A stretch of 26,689 bases of DNA, taken from contig LKMS01000002.1 in assembly GCA_001563965.1 (NCBI GenBank), forward strand, positions 1 through 26,689. Reading direction: 5' to 3'. Numbering within the stretch: position 1 is the stretch's first letter; every line of letters starts with the position of its first letter. The stretch comes from Haloferacaceae archaeon PL-Br10_E2g29. Lineage in GTDB: Archaea; Halobacteriota; Halobacteria; Halobacteriales; Haloferacaceae. The translations under genes were made by a program, and so were the position numbers. Positions 22,409 to 26,689 of this stretch are shown in pieces. Under the pieces are notes generated by a model. The model saw only the letters and a program-made list of their open reading frames with translations, was not told the DNA's origin and ran no database searches.

Positions 22409-24841
22409 ATGGTGAAACCGAATGAAACACCTACCGTGGAGAAAGCCGAAACTTCCTCGTCCGGCCTGTCGCCGGTGAGTCGGCGACGGATGTTACAGCT
22501 CAGTGGGGTCGGCCTCGTTGTCGGGACGGTTGGTGCAGTCGGCGCCAGCGCCGAAAACGACGAACTCCCCAACAGCATCCTCCTCGAACAACAGGACGAA
22601 CACACAGACACGCCCTACGAGTTTCTGACCTCTGGGTCGGTTGCGCTGGATTCGACGGCGGAATCGAACGGCGACAGTGGTCGTATCAACGGCGGCCACG
22701 TCGCTGGAACGCTCACCGGAACCGCACACGCCTACCGGTTTAGCGGAACACTGTCATATCTCGAGATTGACGGCGAAGCGACGGTCACGTTGGGCTACGG
22801 CGACAGCGGCTCGTCGTCGAGCGACCGACTCGAAATCGTCGCCACCGCCGAAGGCTCAGTCGACTACGAAATCACGAGCGACGACCGCGTTATGAAAGTG
22901 CTTGACGTCGGCGACCGCTCGGCCAACCCCGGCGAAGACAGCGTCACCGAACAGGACGACGGCAGCTGGCTCGTTGCGGGGTCGACCGAAAACGGCCTCG
23001 GCGACACGTACGATTTCACCGGCGACATCGAACGATTCGATCCGGTTGAGGGCGATTTCACGCTCTTTTTCAATGGCGAGCAGACGACCGTCACCGAACT
23101 AACCGGACAGACGGTTCCCGAAGAGGAACCGACCGAAGAGGAGGAAGAAACGGTCGACCGCGAACACTGGTACCGCATCGAGGCAACCGGTGACGAGTTC
23201 GTCGACTACTACTTTGAGGTCGAAGACGGCGGCGACCTGATCCCCGCAACGATCAACGACAGCGTCGTCGACGACGAGTTCCACTGGCGCAACGAAGACG
23301 GAACGAAGGCCGCCGGCCGAATTTTCCCCGGCGACGCCCACGCCTACGCGTTCGACTCGCTCATCGCCGACGTGACCATCGAGGGCGACGCCCACGCCAC
23401 CGTCAACGGCGTCGACTCCAACCTCGACTACTACCCACAGGCGTCCGCCACCGGCGATCACTGGAAGGGCCACTTCCCGTGGCACCTCGACGGCGAAGAG
23501 CGAACCCATTGGTACCGCATCGAGGCAACCGGTGACGAGTTCGTCGACTACTACTTCGAAGTCCAAGACGGCGGCGACCTGATCCCGTCACTGGTCGAGG
23601 ACAGCTCGATCGATTACGAGTACTTCTGGATTGGCGACGAGGGAACGAAGGCCGCCGGGCGAATCTTCCCCGGTGACGCCCACGCCTACGCGTTCGACTC
23701 GCTCGTCGCTGACGTGACCATCGAGGGCGACGCCCACGCCACCGTCAACGGCGTCGACTCCAACCTCGACTACTACCCACAGGACTCGGCAACGGGTAAT
23801 CACTGGAAAACCGGCTTCCCATGGCAGGATGACGACCACGAAGCCCCGGGCGAGGACGACGGCGACGTCGGCATCCGCCACAGCCTGTACGACGGGCCGG
23901 TAGGCGGCGGCAGCGGCATGCCCTCGTCGGCGATTCGATCGAAGAGCGATGCCGACTTCGTCGTCACCAACGGCAATCTCGGGCGGGCCGTCTCGCGAGC
24001 CAGTGCGGGCGACGTGATTTACGTCGAGGGCTCGGCAAGTGCGAGCGAGATCAACCAGCGCGGCGTCACCATCGTGGGCAACCGCGGGGCGGGAAACGAC
24101 GGCCGAATTAACAACGCCAACGTCACCGCCCGCAACGTGACCTTCGATGGACTCGTCGTCAACATGAGCGGCGGCATCACCGTCTCTGCTCCCGGCTTCG
24201 AGGCGACGAACACCGAGTTCTACAACGGTGGCTCGATCAACTTCACGCACCGTGAGCCACGCGCCACGTTCGAGCAGTGTCTGTTCCACGACATCTCCGG
24301 GCCGACAATACAGACTGGCGGCTACCAGTCGGGCAGCGATGTGACCGCCTGTGGCAGTTCATGGAACCTGACCGAGGCTGACAACCGTATCCGGTTCATC
24401 TACTGTGAGTGGTACGATCTCGGTCGCCACGGCATCGCGGGGACGACCGGCTATTTCGAGATCATCGACAACCACATCCACGGCCGGATTTCGGCGAACA
24501 ACGATCACTTCCTCGAACTCCGCGCGCCGAACGCCTGCCGCGACGGCGGCGTCAACCGGTGTGGCTCGCCGTGCGGCACCGGAATCGTCGAGCACAACCT
24601 GATAGAGATGCGCAACGGCGACGGCAACGCCACCAGACTGGCGGCGGTTCGCGGCACCCCCGCAGCCGACACCGCCTACTTCCGCTACAATGAGGCACCG
24701 GGCAACCGCCCCGCCGTTGCCGGCTGTGAGGCCAGCGGCCAGTGGAACACGACCTGGGGCGAGCAGATCGTCCTCCAGAACGCCGGCGGTCGGGGCTGGG
24801 GAACGCTCGACAACGTCGTCGTCGAGTCGAACCAGCTGTAA
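22409..24841 (+). CDS. Tat-exported repeat-module and parallel beta-helix protein
   Basis: Exported protein of 810 residues. A Tat signal lies at residues 24-46 (SRRRMLQLSGVGLVVG). A degenerate module at about 90-130 (HVAGTLTGTAHAYRFSGTL) is followed by an acidic linker near 240-250 and two near-identical 114-residue modules at about 252-365 and 366-479, each containing HWYRIEATGDEFVDYYFEV, KAAGRIFPGDAHAYAFDSL and GVDSNLDYYPQ. A short linker leads to a right-handed parallel beta-helix-like domain (about 500-810) with Asn/Gly-rich coils such as NARNVTFDGLVVN and IIDNHIHGRI. The beta-helix type is shared with polysaccharide lyases, epimerases and adhesins; no catalytic residues were assigned. 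The repeat modules may bind carbohydrate. The first of two adjacent beta-helix genes. Confidence 0.85.
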   Translation: MVKPNETPTVEKAETSSSGLSPVSRRRMLQLSGVGLVVGTVGAVGASAENDELPNSILLEQQDEHTDTPYEFLTSGSVALDSTAESNGDSGRINGGHVAGTLTGTAHAYRFSGTLSYLEIDGEATVTLGYGDSGSSSSDRLEIVATAEGSVDYEITSDDRVMKVLDVGDRSANPGEDSVTEQDDGSWLVAGSTENGLGDTYDFTGDIERFDPVEGDFTLFFNGEQTTVTELTGQTVPEEEPTEEEEETVDREHWYRIEATGDEFVDYYFEVEDGGDLIPATINDSVVDDEFHWRNEDGTKAAGRIFPGDAHAYAFDSLIADVTIEGDAHATVNGVDSNLDYYPQASATGDHWKGHFPWHLDGEERTHWYRIEATGDEFVDYYFEVQDGGDLIPSLVEDSSIDYEYFWIGDEGTKAAGRIFPGDAHAYAFDSLVADVTIEGDAHATVNGVDSNLDYYPQDSATGNHWKTGFPWQDDDHEAPGEDDGDVGIRHSLYDGPVGGGSGMPSSAIRSKSDADFVVTNGNLGRAVSRASAGDVIYVEGSASASEINQRGVTIVGNRGAGNDGRINNANVTARNVTFDGLVVNMSGGITVSAPGFEATNTEFYNGGSINFTHREPRATFEQCLFHDISGPTIQTGGYQSGSDVTACGSSWNLTEADNRIRFIYCEWYDLGRHGIAGTTGYFEIIDNHIHGRISANNDHFLELRAPNACRDGGVNRCGSPCGTGIVEHNLIEMRNGDGNATRLAAVRGTPAADTAYFRYNEAPGNRPAVAGCEASGQWNTTWGEQIVLQNAGGRGWGTLDNVVVESNQL
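23161..23844 (+). repeat. Two 342-base in-frame repeats within the 810-residue gene
   Basis: Units at about 23161-23502 and 23503-23844 encode the 114-residue modules. A block of 73 bases is identical in both (23369-23441 and 23711-23783). Identity at synonymous positions indicates recent duplication or ongoing gene conversion. The units differ most in the segment just after GGDLIP. Confidence 0.9.
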
Positions 24842-24914
24842 TCGACCCTCACCAACCGCCGTTGAGTCGAATCCGCTACCGTCGCCGTCGGATCGGTGTC
24901 CACCGGTAAGGATT

Positions 24915-24923
24915 GCATAACAA
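24915..24923 (+). promoter_or_regulatory. Possible TATA-like element for the second beta-helix gene
   Basis: GCATAACAA lies 42 bases before the ATG at 24957, comparable to the GCATAGTTAG boxes of the Tat paralogs. The gap to the upstream gene is 115 bases, so an independent promoter is plausible but co-transcription is not excluded. Confidence 0.35.
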
Positions 24924-24956
24924 AGCGGTAGACTGTTGTTTGAGCGCCCATAGCTA

Positions 24957-26351
24957 ATGGATCGCAGAGAACTTCTCACGCTGGGCGGAATCGTTGGCGG
25001 AGCGGGACTGCTCGGTGTCGGCGTCTACGTCTCACGCGAACCGGGGCCAGCGCCGACCGAGCAAGCGCCGCCTTCAGCAGAACCCGCCGACCGTGGCCCA
25101 ACCGGTTCGGATTTCGACACCGTCGTCGACGCCGTCGCCGAAGGGGCCGACCCAACCGGCGAGGAACCCGTCACCGCGTTGCTTGAGGAGGTCGCCGCCG
25201 ACGGAACGCTCGTCGAATTCGAGCCGGGAACCTACCGAGTCGACGTGCTCACGCTCACCGGACTCACCTTGTTTGGGCTCGTTGGCACCGGCGACGAGCC
25301 CGCGACGTTTATTCCCGATCTCGGCGACTGTCGCGGCGGCCGACCGTGGCTGTTTTTCGAGGGAATCACCGATCTGCTCATTGAGAACGTCGACTTCGAC
25401 ATCACCGACAGCGGCGGCGCACTCCATCTGTTTTGTCGGGGAGACTCGGCGCTGCGAGACGTGAGCTACCAGGGAACCTGTTCGAACCAACTGGCGGTGT
25501 GTCGGATCGAGGTACGCGACGAGAACGGCTCGGCGTTCGTGAGCGGCTTCGATGCCGACAATGTCGACGAAGGCGAAACCGTCACCGGTGTGTACGTCGG
25601 CGAACAACACGCCGGGGAACTGACCTTTCACGACTGTTCGATGTCGTCGTTTTCCGACAACGGGCTGTACGCATCGGCACCGGGCGGACCAAACGGCCAC
25701 GATGGCGTTGTTCACGTGCGTGGGGGAACCTACACCAACAACAACATCGCGGGTGTTCGGCTCGGATCGACCGGGGCGACCGCCACCGACGTGCAGGTCA
25801 CCGTCAACGGCAATACGCCGGGGTGGGATCGACGAAACGCGCGAGGAATTCGGCTTCGAAACAAGGCCGATCAGGTGATCGACGGCTGTGATCTCGATTT
25901 TGCCGCAGGAGCCGCCGACAGTTTCGGCGCGATCGTCTTTCACCAAGAAAACGGGGGTGCGCTCGTTCGCGACACCAACGTCACGATGGACCGTGACGGT
26001 GTCCCCGCGATTCGAACCTTTTCGGCCGCAGATCCAAACGCCGATCCACCGGTGTTTGAGAACCTTCACATCGAGGGCTCGGCCGAAGACGGGATGACTG
26101 CCCAGATCGAAGGACGCGACGGAACCGTTTTTGATTCCTGTCAGATCGACCAGCAGGCAGCCGGTCGCGGCGGGCTCTCCTTTGTCGACTCGGCGGACTG
26201 CCGAATCGTCGACTCGGAACTCACCGTTGACGTCGACGCGGTAGTCGTCGAAAACGGAAGCGTCATCCTCGAAAATACGCAGGTTCGAACCGCCGACGGC
26301 GAGGAGTTCTTCGAAGAACGCCAGCTCACCAACGAACGGCTCGAACTCTGA
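24957..26351 (+). CDS. Tat-like exported right-handed beta-helix protein, pectate lyase-like fold
   Basis: Protein of 464 residues. The N-terminus MDRRELLTLGGIVGGAGLLG has a short twin-arginine-type signal without a lipobox Cys. After a Pro/Ala linker, residues 51-95 show the start of a pectate-lyase-superfamily beta-helix: FDTVVDAVAEGADPTGEEP and TLVEFEPGTYRV. Repeating coils extend to about 440, with patterns such as LLIENVDFDITDS, GVYVGEQHAGELTFHDCSMS and GVRLGSTGATATDV. Candidate activities are glycan lyase, epimerase or binding, but the catalytic acids could not be placed. It follows the 810-residue beta-helix gene on the same strand and precedes a GT2 gene, consistent with a surface polysaccharide function. 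Confidence 0.85.
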   Translation: MDRRELLTLGGIVGGAGLLGVGVYVSREPGPAPTEQAPPSAEPADRGPTGSDFDTVVDAVAEGADPTGEEPVTALLEEVAADGTLVEFEPGTYRVDVLTLTGLTLFGLVGTGDEPATFIPDLGDCRGGRPWLFFEGITDLLIENVDFDITDSGGALHLFCRGDSALRDVSYQGTCSNQLAVCRIEVRDENGSAFVSGFDADNVDEGETVTGVYVGEQHAGELTFHDCSMSSFSDNGLYASAPGGPNGHDGVVHVRGGTYTNNNIAGVRLGSTGATATDVQVTVNGNTPGWDRRNARGIRLRNKADQVIDGCDLDFAAGAADSFGAIVFHQENGGALVRDTNVTMDRDGVPAIRTFSAADPNADPPVFENLHIEGSAEDGMTAQIEGRDGTVFDSCQIDQQAAGRGGLSFVDSADCRIVDSELTVDVDAVVVENGSVILENTQVRTADGEEFFEERQLTNERLEL

Positions 26352-26467
26352 GACCACGGGACTGTTCAGCAGGCCAGCATCCCTGGAAGCGGTGATTTTC
26401 ACGGTTTACCAACAGCAGTAGGCGGAGAATAACAACCTCGCCGTGGGTGTTCGCTGGCGCATAGACA

Positions 26468-26689
26468 ATGGACCAAAGACGACCGGGAGCCAAACATGGA
26501 GCGGTAACCGATTCTCGACCGGCTGCGAACGCTGCCGATAGCCCGACTGCAACTTCGATGGCCCGCACAGCACGTCGCACTGACACCACCACGCGGCCCG
26601 AACTGTCGGTCGTCATCATCGCGTACAACGAGGAAGACCGAATCGAGGCGTGTCTCGACTCCGTTTTTGCCGCCTGCCGAACCGTCGGC
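26468..26689 (+). CDS. Glycosyltransferase family 2, N-terminal part (cut by window end)
   Basis: The frame from ATG at 26468 stays open to the last base, giving 74 residues. ELSVVIIAYNEEDRIEACLD begins at residue 45 and is the classic GT2 (GT-A fold) opening strand and nucleotide-binding loop. The preceding 44 residues are Thr/Ala/Arg-rich, longer than usual, and ATG at 26558 is a possible shorter start that would leave 14 residues before the domain. A TATA-like word (AGAATAACAAC, about 26426-26436) precedes the first ATG. The DXD motif and acceptor domain lie outside the window, so donor and acceptor cannot be told. Confidence 0.85.
   Translation, partial: MDQRRPGAKHGAVTDSRPAANAADSPTATSMARTARRTDTTTRPELSVVIIAYNEEDRIEACLDSVFAACRTVG

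Noticed and set aside
1..26689. Insertion sequences, integrase, toxin-antitoxin or defence systems
   Set aside because: No transposase, recombinase, nuclease or defence-type motif was found; the RHH-like protein lacks a toxin partner and sits in a glycan operon.

Overview
The window is chromosomal DNA from a halophilic archaeon (class Halobacteria). The evidence is the GC-rich, strongly acidic coding sequence, twin-arginine (Tat) signals on the secreted proteins, TATA-like boxes placed for short-leader or leaderless mRNAs, and several families known mainly from haloarchaea (DUF5789, HVO_2922-type amphi-Trp/DUF1508, a DUF7511-like small protein, DUF1616). Genus cannot be fixed by reading alone. 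No rRNA, tRNA, CRISPR array or intact insertion sequence was seen.

Layout. Bases 1-4.1 kb: a possible gene start running off the left edge, a small uncharacterised protein, a UDP-glucose 4-epimerase-like enzyme, a tiny DUF7511-like gene and glmS. Together epimerase and GlmS feed amino-sugar and nucleotide-sugar synthesis. Bases 4.1-7.5 kb: a housekeeping-like block with the amphi-Trp/DUF1508 protein, an MscS channel, DUF5789 and a four-helix membrane protein. Bases 7.6-11.8 kb (minus strand): a translationally coupled pair (a large polytopic membrane protein, then DUF1616) and a GT4 glycosyltransferase. Bases 12.0-17.35 kb: a plus-strand sulfatase-like gene converges on a tightly overlapping minus-strand operon of Gfo/Idh/MocA oxidoreductase, nucleotide-sugar 6-dehydrogenase, DUF354 GT-B-like protein and a small ribbon-helix-helix-like protein.

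Bases 17.4-19.5 kb hold the most unusual part: two tandem paralogous Tat-secreted proteins whose first 174 residues align without gaps but whose C-termini are unrelated. One ends in a Gly-Asn tract encoded by 14 perfect GGAAAC hexamers; the other ends in a Ser/Asp/Asn-rich linker plus a cationic amphipathic helix. Between them lies a short decayed copy of the 5' end of the neighbouring Gfo/Idh gene, with the same frame and spacing. This shows that the pair arose by segmental tandem duplication that captured the start of the flanking gene. Bases 19.7-22.1 kb: an atypical DegT-family aminotransferase and a second sulfatase-like protein, divergently arranged. Bases 22.4-26.7 kb: two Tat-exported beta-helix proteins, the first carrying recently duplicated 114-residue modules, then the start of a GT2 glycosyltransferase cut by the window end.

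As a whole this reads as a cell-surface glycan locus: precursor enzymes (epimerase, GlmS, a WbpA/WbpB/WbpE-like set), glycosyltransferases, membrane proteins, sulfatase-superfamily enzymes and exported beta-helix proteins. The specific glycan and the order of steps are inference.
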